From Chara braunii (Eukaryota; Streptophyta; Charophyceae; Charales; Characeae): a DNA stretch of 33,657 nt. This document shows positions 1 through 11,497 of the stretch, in pieces. Under the pieces are notes generated by a model. The model saw only the letters and a program-made list of their open reading frames with translations. It was not told where the DNA came from and made no database searches. The DNA is taken from the NCBI GenBank assembly GCA_003427395.1, contig BFEA01000410.1, positions 872,008 through 905,664 on the forward strand, given 5' to 3'. The position numbers were made by a program, and so were the translations under genes. The first letter of the stretch is position 1. Each line of letters begins with the position of its first letter.

Positions 1-17
1 TGCTCATGAGAAACTCG

Positions 18-32
18 TCAATCAATCAATCG

Positions 33-65
<33 letters not shown>
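18..65. repeat. (ATCA)n microsatellite, left arm
   Basis: About twelve ATCA units, with one CGAT variant. The complementary TGAT/GATT array lies at 203-298, and a short third block at 160-175 is in the same orientation as this one. The left and right arrays could pair with each other over the palindrome between them. Confidence 0.9.
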
Positions 66-67
<2 letters not shown>

Positions 68-87
68 ATGAGGAGGGGGGGGAGGTC

Positions 88-131
88 ATTCCCAAATGAA
101 ATCGATTACGTAATCGATTTCATTTTGGAAT
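88..131. repeat. 44-bp near-perfect palindrome
   Basis: The centre lies between 109 and 110. Arms 88-109 and 110-131 pair at 21 of 22 positions, the only mismatch being 93/126; the inner 32 bp (94-125) are perfect. It sits between the complementary ATCA and TGAT arrays, so the whole 18-298 stretch could fold back. No gene is associated with it. Confidence 0.9.
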
Positions 132-202
132 CGCCTCCCAGAGGCACCAGGGCACGACCAATCAATCAATCAATTCCTTCAGCCTCTACCCCCCCCCATA
201 TA

Positions 203-203
203 C

Positions 204-237
<34 letters not shown>

Positions 238-298
238 AATCGATTCATCGATTGATCGATTGATTGATTGATTAATTCATTGATTGATTGATTGATTG
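203..298. repeat. (TGAT)n microsatellite, right arm
   Basis: Imperfect TGAT/GATT units interrupted by TTAATCGATTCATCGA-type variants. It is the reverse complement of the array at 18-65. Confidence 0.9.
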
Positions 299-299
299 T

Positions 300-1301
300 C
301 TCCACGTCGACTTTCCAAAATCGAAGCAATTACGTTAGCGATTCAATTTCTGAATCTCAACGAGGAGGCAACTGACGTGGCTTAATTACTGTGTTGTTTG
401 ATTGCGGGGCACACTAATCCAATTGTTAATTGCGGGGGATTTTTGTTTCTGTTTTTGTGGGGACAAAGTTGATGATGGCAATTGGGAATTGGTTTCTTTG
501 CTCTTCTGCCCTTTTTAGAGTCTGGCCTATTTTCATTTCTTATATGGTCTCTCGATTATACTGGTGGACGACCTCAAATTCTTTGCAAACTATTATGTTA
601 TTGACGTGGCTTCTTCGGGTGCCTTCAGTTTGGAAAAAAACCTGTTTTTTTTAATATGTTGTTGTGAGACATGGATTGCAGGGCTAACTGTGTTTTCTAA
701 AAAAACAGTTTTTTCTCGTCTTGTTGTGACACTTAAACATGAGGTCTAAATTTTGTGCTCAAAACTAGTTTACGGAAAAATGTATAGCATAATTTGGCAA
801 AATGGACTTTTGTTTCAGTCTGGTTTTCACGAAGTGCATGTTCATCGCGGTTGTCCTCGGGGCCCGTTTGTGCGGAGAGTAGCTGATTGCGTCGTGTAGG
901 ACTGCTAACAAACCCTTGGTTGTGTGATCACCATCCATCTCAAGTGGTGCAGTTTGCTCATCCGACGGAACTTCGGCGGGGTCTGTCGCCATCGTTGACG
1001 GTGATGTCTTCGGCACATTCGGTGGCGATGGAGGGCGGTGGCAATGACGAGCGCGGCACGCTGACGACGGCGAAGAGAACAGCAGGGGCGTCGGCTGTTA
1101 CCGCTGTCCTTTTCCGTTGTCAGGTGGAGAGGACAATGGGAAGAATAAAAACACAGATCCGCGTGAGGAGAAGGAAGGTGATGTAGTGTATGGTGGTGGA
1201 AGGGTTGGACACCGCCACCATCTGCAATGTCGTCCTTCAGGTGTGTTGCGCTTTGGGTGCTTGTACAATAGGATTAGCTGTTCTCGATCCTTCAATGATC
1301 G
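300..1301. other. No gene recognised
   Basis: Only short open frames occur on both strands, overlapping each other, with no recognisable domain. 600-760 is T-rich. 1020-1300 is more GC-rich and leads into the transposase frame; no terminal inverted repeat could be recognised here. Confidence 0.5.
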
Positions 1302-2648
1302 GTGAACCTGCAAATCCATTTGCCATTCCCCTTGAAATTCTTGCGAAGTTCTTCCCAGAGTGACGCCCATATGGTGGATGAAAAGAAGAATGGGGGGACG
1401 TGGGAGGATCTGCGGCAATGCGACGACGCAATGGAGGATTACTTTCGGAACAAGCTGAGCATGTTGCCACGTGTCTTCAAGGAGATTGCGGAAGCTTTGT
1501 CGCCCTTCCTGCAGCGGCGAGTGACGTTCTACAGGAAACTGTTGCAGCCTGATCAGATCGTCGCCTACACGTTGTATTGGTGGGGATCGAGGGAGACATA
1601 CGAGAGCAGCACGTGTAACTTCGGCATCGACAGAGCTTCAGGTTTGGTGGTGGTGCGGGACGTGACTATGGCGTTGCTGACGATCTACCGTGAAAAGATA
1701 TCATGGCCTGCGGGGGTGCGCACGTCGTTCGTCGTGCATGCTTTCACTGACAAGGGTTTCCCCAACTGCCATGGGTGCACCGACAGTACTCATATCTACA
1801 TCGACAAGCCGGCGAATGGCCCGAGCGAGGACTACTATGATCGGAAACGACGTTTTTCAATAATCGTGCAAGTAGTCGTCGATCTGAACTTGCGTGTGTT
1901 GGACGTCTTCATCAGCTATCCAGGAAGTTGCCACGACGTCAGGACCATTCACCTGTCTAGTCTATGGGCGTGCGTCGAGGCCGGGGAGCTTTTCACAGGA
2001 CAGACTGTCACGCTCCCCTTCTAGGTCCAGACGAATGGCTACCTGTTGGGCGACAGTGGTTACCCCCCGTCCGAATGGATAGTTGTTCCCTATGGTTGCA
2101 CTACTCGTCACCCATGGGAGATGCACTTTAACAACAAATAAAAGACCGTGAGGGGGCCAATTGAGAGGACTTTCAACATACTAAAAGGGATGTGGAGGTT
2201 GTTCTTGCGGTCGCATAAGACGAACATGGAGACGTTGCTGCAACAGTTTCTCGTTGTTTGCATTTTCCACAACGTACTCATCGACAGGGGCATCCCCTTT
2301 GACGTCAATCTGTTGTGGGAGGTGGATGCAAATGGAGTGCGCCATCGTGTGGATCTCGGAATCCAGCGTCCCTTGAGGCTGGTGTGCATGGAGAGTTCGA
2401 CGGGAGATGCACCTGGAGAGCTTGACGGGAGATGCGCCAATTCTAAGTGGCGCACTGTCGGAGTGGATGAGTGGTCAACGACGACGATCGTCCGTGAAGT
2501 GATTGTGACGGCGGCCCCGAAGGCGTCAGGTTGGGTGAACGGGTGCAGATTGGCAGAGTGGTTGAGATTGGGCGGGAGGGTTTGCGTAGAAATGCCTCCG
2601 CTTGGCGTGAGGTGGGTGGGGGTTGCAACGGTCTGGCATGCACGGTAG
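1302..2648 (+). pseudogene. PIF/Harbinger (HARBI1-like) transposase, interrupted by two stops
   Basis: One plus-strand frame runs from 1302 (GTG; first ATG at 1371) to TAG 2646-2648, broken by TAG at 2022-2024 and TAA at 2139-2141. Read through these, it has the DDE order of the Harbinger/HARBI1 nuclease family: CTDSTHI (Asp codon 1782-1784), YLLGDSGYP (Asp codon 2052-2054) and RGPIERTFNILK (Glu codon 2163-2165). The amino-terminal part contains a QIVAYTLYWW...CNFGI stretch typical of the helix-turn-helix region in these transposases. After about 2390 the family resemblance fades. The element would cut and paste DNA together with a Myb-like partner protein, which is not visible here. No TIRs or 3-bp target duplications could be assigned. 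The stops suggest decay; an intron over 2022-2141 is less likely because the second Asp lies there. Confidence 0.88.
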
Positions 2649-3412
2649 TCATCATCGCCTGCTTCCCTTGAGGCACTCTACTGGACCCACTTGTGGTCGC
2701 GACATATGTGTGTACTCGTGGTGGCCGCTGGTGGGCGACGGTCGTTCACCAGGTCTGTTTGGAGAGCGTTGGTAGTTCATCTTCTCAGCTCGGGGTAGTG
2801 GATGTTCGTCAATACACATGTCTGTCAGAGTTTTTTTTCGCATCATCATTTGGGTAGTGTGTCGTCTCAGATCATGGAATGCAACCCTCTATTGTCGTCG
2901 TAGGACGCCATGACACACACACGGCTGACGGATTTTTGTTCCTATTCGTTAGACATCCATCATCGGTTGGTCTATACGTCGATCGTATTCATATCTTTTG
3001 GAAGTCCTTAGCGCATGTGACATTCGACCCCTCAATCCGAAATCATGATTTTTCTCGGATCCAATTCATGAACTTCTTTTGCTTACTACCATGTGTTGAT
3101 GTTTCTGTCGATGGGGCGTGGTGTGCGTTGCTCACATTGTATGAATTGTTATTTAAATGTGTTAATTTTTTTTTTTCTTCTTCTTTTATGTTCTCGTTTT
3201 ATGAATTTGTCGCTTTCATTTTCCACGTTAGAAGTTAAAAAGGCAAGAAAGAGTTTTCAGTTTACTTTGAGCTTCTTTTATATTTGAACTTATTTCCCCT
3301 AGGTACTAGGGACATAAAAACTGATCACTTTGCCTCTATTCTGATTTTAATCGATTAAATTTCTAAAAATTCCTTAAAATTTAATTTGTGGCCTTCAAAA
3401 TAAAAGAACGGG
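2649..3412. other. No gene recognised
   Basis: Gene-free. 2879-3238 is open on the plus strand, but its translation is hydrophobic and driven by T-rich sequence, with no family resemblance. 3160-3400 is T/A-rich and ends where the 742-bp tandem repeat begins. Confidence 0.4.
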
Positions 3413-4154
3413 CAGAACCAGGTCGTATACTAAGTTTCTGACTAGGGAACAGACTCTTCTAGTTAGGGGTGCGCGCATGGGAGCGAGAGATTGGATTCTC
3501 TCGAACAGAACCCGTGCCTTATATTCAAGGGAATTTGAAGAAAGGCATATAGGCGTCGTTCGAGCTTGGAATTCGGTGTCTCCCACGTTTAGGGCAGCTT
3601 TAGGCTCTACTCTGGTAACTCTGTAGCTGGAAGTTTTATAGATTTAGGATCCTCTTGCATTCATCCTGCCCTTTCTTGTTTTCCTCACCCTACAGACCTG
3701 AAGGGAAAAGCTTAGACGGATGTAGCCGCCCTCGATAGTCAAGGAATATGCGGTGGAGAGGTACTGGGTCAATGAGCCCCCATAACTTATAGAGGGTGAT
3801 CTAATCGAGTTTACCTTGCCATCTCGACTCACAGATTGGCACGACGGGCAATACAGGTGGAGGTCGATACTCCTGTGGCCTGGCACTTGGCTCTGAATGT
3901 TCCGGGACGTAAAGACCACTCACAACACTCGAGGCCGACGCTTGGGGGAGACCTCATACAAGGAGGTGAAGGCCTACCTGTATTCGGAGTCCCTAAGTGG
4001 CCAGAACGGCCGCTCTGACTCTCGTGACCTGGGGAGTCTATGGGATCACGCGGAGGGCGCGGTGGCCATCGTTTGTATGCCAGACTCCCACCCGGTACCA
4101 GTTCCCTGTCCTGATCTCCGCTGCTCGCTAGGCGTGTTCCGAACTCCTGCAGGT
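3413..4154. repeat. Tandem duplication, unit 1 (742 bp)
   Basis: Begins CAGAACCAGGTCGTATACTA, which recurs at 4155 after 742 bp. The two copies are near-identical throughout, differing by scattered substitutions and one ~70-bp segment missing from this copy near 4052. Open frames on both strands appear in both copies, but their translations have no recognisable domain and both strands are equally open. It may be an intergenic-spacer-like repeat or LTR-related DNA; neither can be shown. Confidence 0.85.
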
Positions 4155-4975
4155 CAGAACCAGGTCGTATACTAAGTTTCTGACTAGGGAACAAACTCTT
4201 CTAGTTAAGGGCGCTCGCATGGGAGCGAGAGATTGGATTCTCTCGAACAGATCTCGTGCCTTATATTCAAGGGAATTTGAAGAAAGGCATATAGGCGTCG
4301 TTCGAGCCCGGAATTCGGTGTCTCCCACGTTTAGGGCAGCTTTAGGCTCTACTCTGGTGACTCTGTAGCTGGAATTTTTATAGATTTAGGATCTTCTTTA
4401 GCATTCATCCTGCACTTTCTTGTTTTCCTCACCCTACAGATCTGAAGGGAAAAGCTTAGACGGATGCGGCCACCCTCGATAGTCAAGGAATATGCGGTGG
4501 AGAGGTACTGAGTCAATGAGCCCCCATAACTTATAGAGGGCGATCTAGTCGAGTTTACCTTGCCGTCTCGACTCACAGATTGGCACGACGGGTGATACCG
4601 GTGGAGGTCGATACTCCTGTGGCCTGGCACTTGGCTCTGGATGTTCCGGGACCTAAAGACCAGTCACAACACTCGAGGCCGACGCTTGGGGGAGACCTCA
4701 TACAAGGAGGTGAAGGCCTACTTGTATTCGGAGTCCCTAAGTGGCCAGAACGGCCGCTCTGACTCTTGTGACCTGGGGAGTCTATGGGATCATCGGTTGG
4801 GCGGAGCGGTAGCTCCAGGAGGAGATAGCAGCCTTTAGGCTCGAGGAGGAGCAGGACGCTGTCGGAAGGCGCGGTGGCCATCGTTTGTGTGCCAGACTCC
4901 TGCCCGGTACCAGTTCCCTGTCCTAATCTCCGCTGCTCGCTAGGCGTGTTCCGAACTCCTGCACGCCTGGTACCT
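4155..4975. repeat. Tandem duplication, unit 2 (~820 bp)
   Basis: The second copy of the unit starting at 3413. It carries an additional GC-rich segment at about 4790-4868 absent from unit 1. Identity ends at about 4972, where unit 1 runs into unit 2 (CTCCTGCAGGTCAGAACC) and unit 2 continues as CTCCTGCACGCCTGGTACC. The sequence 4976-5210 beyond it is unique in the window. Confidence 0.85.
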
Positions 4976-5210
4976 GAGCTGTACCTTAATGTGCGCCGGT
5001 CCAAGTGGCGTTTACCCTGGCAAAAGGGTGCGCCACAGGACATTCCATTGGTCCATGCAGGCTCGGCGCCCTGCTGTACAGCAGAGCACTACCGGCCTGT
5101 AGCCATGGTAGCCGTCGGGCTCGCCCTGGGACGCGAAAGTAAAGAGGCAGGCGCGGTACTATCTACTGCGCACCGAGTGCCTCCTAGTCAGCTTATGGGT
5201 TAGGTGCTTG

Positions 5211-6378
5211 GAGCAGTGGTCGCTGTCAGATAAAAAGAGACTAAGCAAAGAAAACAAGAAAGGAAAAATGAAAAGTAAAAAGAAAAGTGAAAAAAAAACT
5301 AGAGGTCTAATCATCACGACTGAAAGGTCTGTTTTAGTTTGGGGAAATCCGATGACATTTCGTCACTTTAGCCTTACGTTTTCATTATTTCCATTATTGT
5401 TATTACTATTATTATTATTATTATTATTATTAATATTTAATTTTCCTTTTCATACGATTCGTCAGACTCGGTTTTCATTTTGGCCTATCATCTCAAGGTG
5501 CCAGCGGGTCAACTTTGAAACGCGATCATCGTCTGATGGTTCAGAATGGCTCAACTCTTCGCTGTTTCCCTGCGCCAGGTCTGTTCGACTGGGCTTTGCA
5601 CAATAGGACCCCAAAAGAGGGGCGACCCGTGGCCACATCGGTAGGAGGCTTATCACCCCTGTGGAAGGTCATAAGCCCCCTCCTTGTACCCGATAGAAGT
5701 AGGCAGATGGTGCGTTTTGAAGAGAGAGGGGTGACCGTTTGTATCTCGTTGTGGGACCACTACATCGAACCCGCGGTCATTTCATATCAAAGTGAAGGGA
5801 CTAGAGATTGAAAGAAAAGTGAACCGCTTGCGTTATGACCGTTGGAGTTCGACCTCCTGGTTTCTTTTTTTTTTTTCTCTTTCTTTCGTTTTATTCGCCT
5901 AATTAGAATTTTGAAGAGACAATTTTCTTAATTTACGGAGTTTGGAAAATGATATCTGCATTCCTTGTTTAGAGCACAGGGATTGCAGTAAGCAGCGACC
6001 CCATAAAGGCTGGGGGAGATGAGCCTCTGGATACTTGGACTTGGGCAGCCCTGTTATGCTGAGTGCGGTGGGCTGAAGAGGGAGCATCGAGTAGTGAGGT
6101 GTCCGCGCACGTTTGTCTCTGTGTGGGTGCCCTGAGTGTTAAACTGTGGCTGTTCCGGAACTCTGCGCCTAGGGACTGTGTGCTGTCCGGCAGAGAGAGG
6201 GCCAGCTATGGTACGCAGCAATGGGTTGTATGGGTATAGGCCAAGGTGCCTTCCGTTCCTCTGGAAATGGGAGCAGATGTCGGGGGAAGGGCCTACGGTG
6301 ACAGCTGTACTGGATTACAGCTACGGTAGGCGGGAGGCTAAACTAAGGGTGAACGTAGAAGGGGGAAAAAAAGAAGAA
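5211..6378. other. No gene recognised; ATT microsatellite and short hairpin
   Basis: 5220-5300 is purine-rich and 5380-5440 carries an (ATT)n tract. 5645-5684 can form a hairpin with arms GGAGGCTTAT and ATAAGCCCCCTCC. 5860-5885 is a T-run. No coding region could be supported. Confidence 0.45.
5383..5437. repeat. (ATT)n microsatellite
   Basis: TTATTATTA-type units, interrupted at the left end by ATTTCCATTATTG. Confidence 0.85.
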
Positions 6379-6666
6379 ATGCGGGCAGACCAAGGCCTGC
6401 AGATGGCGATCGCAGAGGCTAAAGACAGAGCGGAAAGGAGGTGTGGTCACGGGCGAGCTAAAAGAGACCGTATCGTACCTAGAGGCAGAGACCTTGACTG
6501 ATACAGTAGATCAGGAGCAGCGACATCTGGATCGTGACAATGAAGCGGAGAGTGATGAAAGCGACCTGAATGTCGAGACCCGGTCCTGGCATGGACTGGA
6601 CCAGTGGCGACGAGATCACCCGCCCGCCGAACCTGTAGAAAGCGGCCCTGAGGCCAGCTCACGATA
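6379..6666 (+). pseudogene. Weak coding-like stretch, unidentified
   Basis: Two plus-strand frames meet near 6440. Frame 1 reads MRADQGLQMAIAEAKDRAERR from 6379. Frame 2 continues GELKETVSYLEAETL and then an acidic, polar stretch to a TAG at 6665-6667. Together they look like a charged, partly coiled-coil protein broken by one frameshift, loosely reminiscent of a retroelement gag. No conserved motif is visible, so this could be chance. Confidence 0.2.
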
Positions 6667-6667
6667 G

Positions 6668-9560
6668 TGGGCGAACAGGCGGTGAGTCCTCAAAGACGAC
6701 TGTGCAGGGATGCGAGGGTCAGCGCGCGAAGACAAGAGAAGAGAAGGACGAGCGGTTATGTGAGAGAGAGGGTCAACGAAAGGAGAGGCTTGGTGAGTGA
6801 GCGGAACGCGGGCTTGCCAGGTGCAATTGACGTCAGTTATTGATTCCATGTCCGCACACGACGTTTGCGCCTGCTGAGCCGTGGCGAGTCTTCACAACGT
6901 GGCAGGGGATCAGGAGTTGAGGGGTGTGTGTGTGAGAGAGCGGGAGATCGTAGCGGAGCGTGTAGTAGTTCCAGTTGATGTGAACTCGTTCTTTTGCGCA
7001 AGCAGGTAATGCCGACTTTCTATGTACATACGGGCGACGCGAGCGCAGATGCATGGCGAGAGATTGGCTTCTGGGTGATGATCTTGAGTGGGCAGTGGTT
7101 GGCTCCAAGTACTTTGCAGTGTGACGGGGGATGAGACGCTCAGAGTGAGCGCGGGCGGTTCCCCGTTGTTGTGGATCCTATCATGAGCTCGCGCGTGCTT
7201 TTCGAATGACAAAGCTCCTCGTCTTGGTGCTAGATCGGTTGGTACCCTTTTCTATTATGTTAGTGATGTAAGGGTGATGTTTTGACGCTTATCTTGGTAT
7301 TGTTGTTGCCGTCACTCGCCTTTGGAGTATCTTTCCTAATGTCTTCCACTCACGAGTCACGGTTCGATGAGAGTTGTTTAACCTTGTGAAAAAAAGTGTG
7401 AGGGTGACACGTGGAGGATGTGAAGGTGTTCTGGCCAGGTGATGGCATAGCGCAGTGTACGGGGGAAGGTGGTCAGGCTAAGTTCTTGTGAGCTAGAAGC
7501 AAACACGAGTGACCAACGGACCTGCTCAAAAGTCTCAACTGAGTTCGCTCGGTCAGTGTTTGATCCATTGACGACTGCCAGCTCCCTCAAACGGGCCATA
7601 GTCAGGTATGGCCTTGGCCACTTGGGACTTGACAAGAGAAGCGGTAAGGGACTCGGAGGATTGTTGTGCATCTCCCACTCAATTCTTCGGCAGCCTGGGT
7701 TTCGCCTCACTGACGTACAGAGACTTGCGAAGGTGAAACGTTCATCAAAGTCGAGCATATGTATAATCCGTCCAAGGAGGGAAGCGCGCGCCCTTGTCCA
7801 CGAGCAATGTGCTATGTTCACTAGCTCTCGCCTCTCTAGCGAATGACCTCGGCGGATAAAGTTTAAGGTCTGGTTGAGAAGATAAGTGGGCAGGCGGAGC
7901 TGCTAGGGAACGCAGATACTCAAGGCTCTACTTGATAAAAGAGGTAGATGAGGGGGTTGTATTAAAGTCTCAAACCCCTTATACTCTTCCTTGCTCTGAG
8001 AATCCTGAACTCTTCCTACTATTGGTTCACGTCCCTAGCTGGGGAACACTTTCCCCAATCAAATTCGTTTTGAGTCTCTCTCCGCTCCATGTCTTTCTGT
8101 AACGAGCTTCAATCGTCGGCTCTAAATTTGTGGGTTGAGTCATCACATCATAGTTACTCATTATCAGTCGATATGAGCTATCGATTAGCCATGATATTAG
8201 AAGCGTTGACCACATAGTCGCACTTCAGGTAACTGAAAGGAAAGGGAAGGGATACAAGAGAGATGGGCAGAGGGGTACGCGGAGAAAGCCAAAAGTTCTT
8301 GTGTTCTATAGTTTAGTGAAAGCTGGTAGGCAAGCTAATGGACTGGGCGGAAAAGCGACCATAAGCATCTGGCTTTGCTCGTTTGTCAGATAAATTTCAG
8401 TCCATAAAATAAAAAACGTCACTCATAACTTATCATTTTGCTTTCCTCGCGCAGAGTAAGCCGATGTTACCACTGACTGAGCGTCACGAGGCCGACGTTA
8501 AAGTCCCTCCTTCTCGATGGCAAATTGGGTGAACACTGGACCCTCGTGTTAGGTTGGGTAAACCAATCTTACTACAGCGTTAGAACAAGAATAAAGAGAA
8601 TTACCAAGTAATTTATGCATATGCTCAATTTAATATATGTGAAAAAAGGGAAGGAGGCTCATGAGCACTTCGATTCAGTTTGACTTATAGCAGCAAGGTA
8701 TCTTGAGGAGAGGGAAGGAGAACTTGACAAGAGTGGAACGAAGCCGATCCGCAGCTTCGGGCCGAAGCTCTATACTGACTATCCTAAGCCTTTGATATTC
8801 TCACTGACAGATCTTAATGGGGTGACCTGGTGGATCTGGCAAGGAGGTGCACCTCACCTGCAGCAATCCACTACGAATCAGTGAACGGGCCTTTCGAGTT
8901 CCCGCGTCTCAGCCATATCTTCCTACACTATGGGAACAGTTTTGTGCCATGGTTGATTTCCGTATCATGAAAGTCGGATGGAAATGCTTAGAGCTAGCAG
9001 GCTTCAGGTGGCACTATATTCAGAGGCCACAGACTCAGAAAGTAGGGGAACATGGCTTGCGGCACAAAAAGCGCACAGCAAAATGAGAAATTGAGTATGA
9101 GATTCTGTGGGATGAGTGAGGACTCTTGACTGGTGCTGGTCATGCTTCCTACATGTGTACTTCCTGAGACTGTTATGACTTCTCATTTTTCCCTCATTTA
9201 ACTTTGTCATTGCTCGAATCAGTCAATCTTCCTTCTTTGCATTGTCGCTGTTAATGATTGCACCTCTCTGATGATTCTGTCACGGTTCTCTAAATTAGTA
9301 AACTTGCAAATTGATGCATGCATGACACACCAAAATTTTATGATTGTTATTTGCATGATTCTTTGCTGTTCCAAATCAAAATAAAAGATTCTCAAGACCG
9401 GGGACCGGCGAAGACCACAATTGAAGGGTCTCGCTTGAAGTCGGACGCACATAACAAGAAGGGTTTGCTTTATTTAATTTAATTTATTTACTGCAAACAT
9501 TAAGCAAAATCCTGCGTGACAGCCTGTTGGCTTTCTGGTCGCCTGAAGCGGTCCGACTGA
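6668..9560. other. Gene-free stretch, nothing recognised
   Basis: Short overlapping open frames on both strands (for example 7378-7821 minus against 7469-7846 plus) show no domain and no preference for one strand. No tandem repeats longer than about 30 bp were noticed. 9465-9495 is A/T-rich, just before the coding island. Confidence 0.4.
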
Positions 9561-9896
9561 AAAAAATGCGACAACGCGCGGAGATTTCCCGACACGTTCC
9601 CCCCCGGGGTTATCACAGGGGAGTTCCAGGTCGTCCGAGATGGTTTTTATTCATACTCGTGCTATAGACTGAGGGCGGTAGTCCCTTCGTTCGTGGTAGA
9701 CGCCTTGTTTCGAGGGATAGGGGGGTTTGACGTGGCCTACCTCACGGCGGAGGAGCTTGAGCAATTCTCGAAAGGGGACTTTGACATCCATTACATTTAT
9801 TACTCGCTTGTGACGGCAGGACTGCGCTGGGGGGACGAGAGAGTACAACTCATAGAGCTGATTCGGTCCATAGCCCTTAGCTCGTGTGGAGGTTGA
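9561..9896 (+). pseudogene. Coding island, module 1 (unidentified)
   Basis: Frame 3 is open from just after TGA 9558-9560 to TGA 9894-9896, about 111 codons without an early ATG. The translation includes PPGVITGEFQVVRDGFYSY and later AEELEQFSKGDFDIHYIYYS, a normal soluble-protein composition. Frame 2 is also open from 9881 and appears to carry the reading on, implying a frameshift between 9881 and 9896. I recognise no family. Confidence 0.35.
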
Positions 9897-10558
9897 AGAG
9901 AGGTGACGTACGAGTGGACAACGTCCACCACCGTCCTACGTGTAGGACTTATTGGACCGCGAGCTCCGCTGAGCCAGACTACATTAGGTCAATAGTCCGA
10001 CTTTTCACGGATGGTTAGGATTCGTGGTGGGGCGGCGACGCGGCAGCCGACGACGAGGATGCTTGGGAGCCCGATTGGGTAGACAAAGATGAGGAGAATT
10101 CTGATTCGGAGGTCGCCGAGGTAGAGGAGGTGGATGACCCAGACGACGTCGAGGCGAGATCGATCCATTTCCCGAGGATAGTGGTCGGATTCAGAGCCTA
10201 TGCGCTCGGATGGGACAGGGCGAATAGAGAAAGGACGAATGAAGAGACATTAGCAGATTTTGATGGGCAGCATACCGTCTTTCTTCGACAGGTATGTTGG
10301 ATTCGTAGATCAGCCGAAAAGCGAGGGTTGACGAAGGATGAGATTAATGAAATAATACGAACCCTGAACGAGAAGACGAGGAAGGAGATTTTGTCGTACA
10401 AGCTCATAAAGTATGAGTATGTTCAAAAAGGTAGGATAGAGCACGGGCGCTTGTACGTCCTCACCTACCGTATCATAAGAGTACGACGTACAAGTCTACC
10501 TACCTACAATACGAACGGAGGGTTATCGGTACGGAAGTATTTGGAAGAGAGCGGCTAA
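9881..10558 (+). pseudogene. Coding island, module 2 (unidentified, acidic linker plus basic domain)
   Basis: Frame 2 is open from 9881 to TAA 10556-10558 except for one TAG at 10016-10018. After the TAG comes a strongly acidic stretch (DDEDAW...DKDEENSDSEVAEVEEVDD, codons 10052-10141). A mixed-charge domain follows, containing TRKEILSYKLIKYEYV (from 10376) and RLYVLTYRIIRVRR. The latter is matched by a similar stretch at 13250-13370. The sharp acidic-to-basic change and the repeated motif argue for former protein-coding sequence. The first usable internal start is GTG at 10130; no ATG start is convincing. Confidence 0.4.
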
Positions 10559-10742
10559 GTTTGTCCTAGCTGAAAAGGGACGGTCAGAGGCAGAAGGGAG
10601 GACGGTTTGCCGAAGCACAAAGATTGAGGTATTCGACGATATTTCAACCCCTCCGATCATAGGGAGGAATATGTCTAAGTTCCAGTGGCGTGAGATGGTG
10701 GAGTTGATTATCAGAGTGAAGGTTGCACGGACCGATTCATGA
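10557..10742 (+). pseudogene. Coding island, module 3 (short open frame)
   Basis: Frame 3 opens where frame 2 closes (10556) and runs to TGA 10740-10742. It reads RAAKFVLAEKGRSEAEGRTV and later MSKFQWREMVELIIRVKVAR, with an ATG at 10671. It then overlaps the next frame by about 20 bp. Most simply it continues the preceding frame after a one- or two-base indel. Confidence 0.3.
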
Positions 10743-11295
10743 GACAAATGACCAGATTAAGAGCGACTCGAGCGTGTGGTGGACATACCTGCTATCGCGC
10801 GACTCTGATTCTTATAGGATAAAGAGATCGATAAGGCCTAGGGAGACTGCATTAGGATTTGACATCTCTCTCCCTATGCGCTTAGACGAGGGCGAGAGGA
10901 CGCCGATTAGATACAGAGGAACGTGGCTAGCAGACGATGTATATCTATGGACGGTGATCTTGGATAGTAGGGGAACGAGCGGTAGCCCACAGGTTGAGGC
11001 TGTGGGACGCCTTATATTTGATAGATCTCAAGACTTTGAGATAAGACTAACGCTTGTAGGCGTTATTAGAACTTTGTGGAAATATAAAGCTTTAGCCAGA
11101 TCGATCGTGAGTCAGAGATTGGGTAGTTCAGTGAGAGGTAGTCAGCCCCTGGTGCGCATAGTATACGGATCCCCTAAGCCGGACCTCTATCCTATAGAAG
11201 GCAGGAGGTGGACCTTGCCCATGTTCGTGATAGAGCAGGTGTATGGAGGCGTCGACAATCTGAGCAGAGTTGTCGACGAGACACTTTGGGATTAG
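10720..11295 (+). pseudogene. Coding island, module 4 (longest uninterrupted frame, ~190 aa)
   Basis: Frame 1 is open from 10720 to TAG 11293-11295. It has no ATG near its start (a TTG lies at 10723), so it probably continues the reading from frame 3 by frameshift. Composition is rich in Arg, Asp and Leu, with segments such as RYRGTWLADDVYLWTVILDS and RWTLPMFVIEQVYGGVDN. No transmembrane segment or known motif is visible. It is the longest intact stretch of the island and so the best query for profile or structure searches. Confidence 0.4.
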
Positions 11296-11308
11296 CGCCT
11301 CAATTTAA

Positions 11309-11497
11309 GGAGGCCTACTTCACAGTTTGTGCAAGGTGAGGACTCTTCAATTGCGAGACGGTAAGGAAATTAATAGACACAACCTGCTAGGTGGATATCC
11401 GGCGCTAGTTGATCTGGTTGCGTACTGTCGAAGGCGCGTAGAAGACAAGTATACCGGACTAGAAGAATTTAGATATTTATACAAGAGCAATCGGTAG
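11309..11497 (+). pseudogene. Coding island, module 5 (short open frame)
   Basis: Frame 2 is open from just after TAA 11306-11308 to TAG 11495-11497. It reads VRTLQLRDGKEINRHNLLGG and then YPALVDLVAYCRRRVEDKY. It passes into frame 3 near 11460-11497, where the next frame is already open. No family recognised. Confidence 0.3.
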
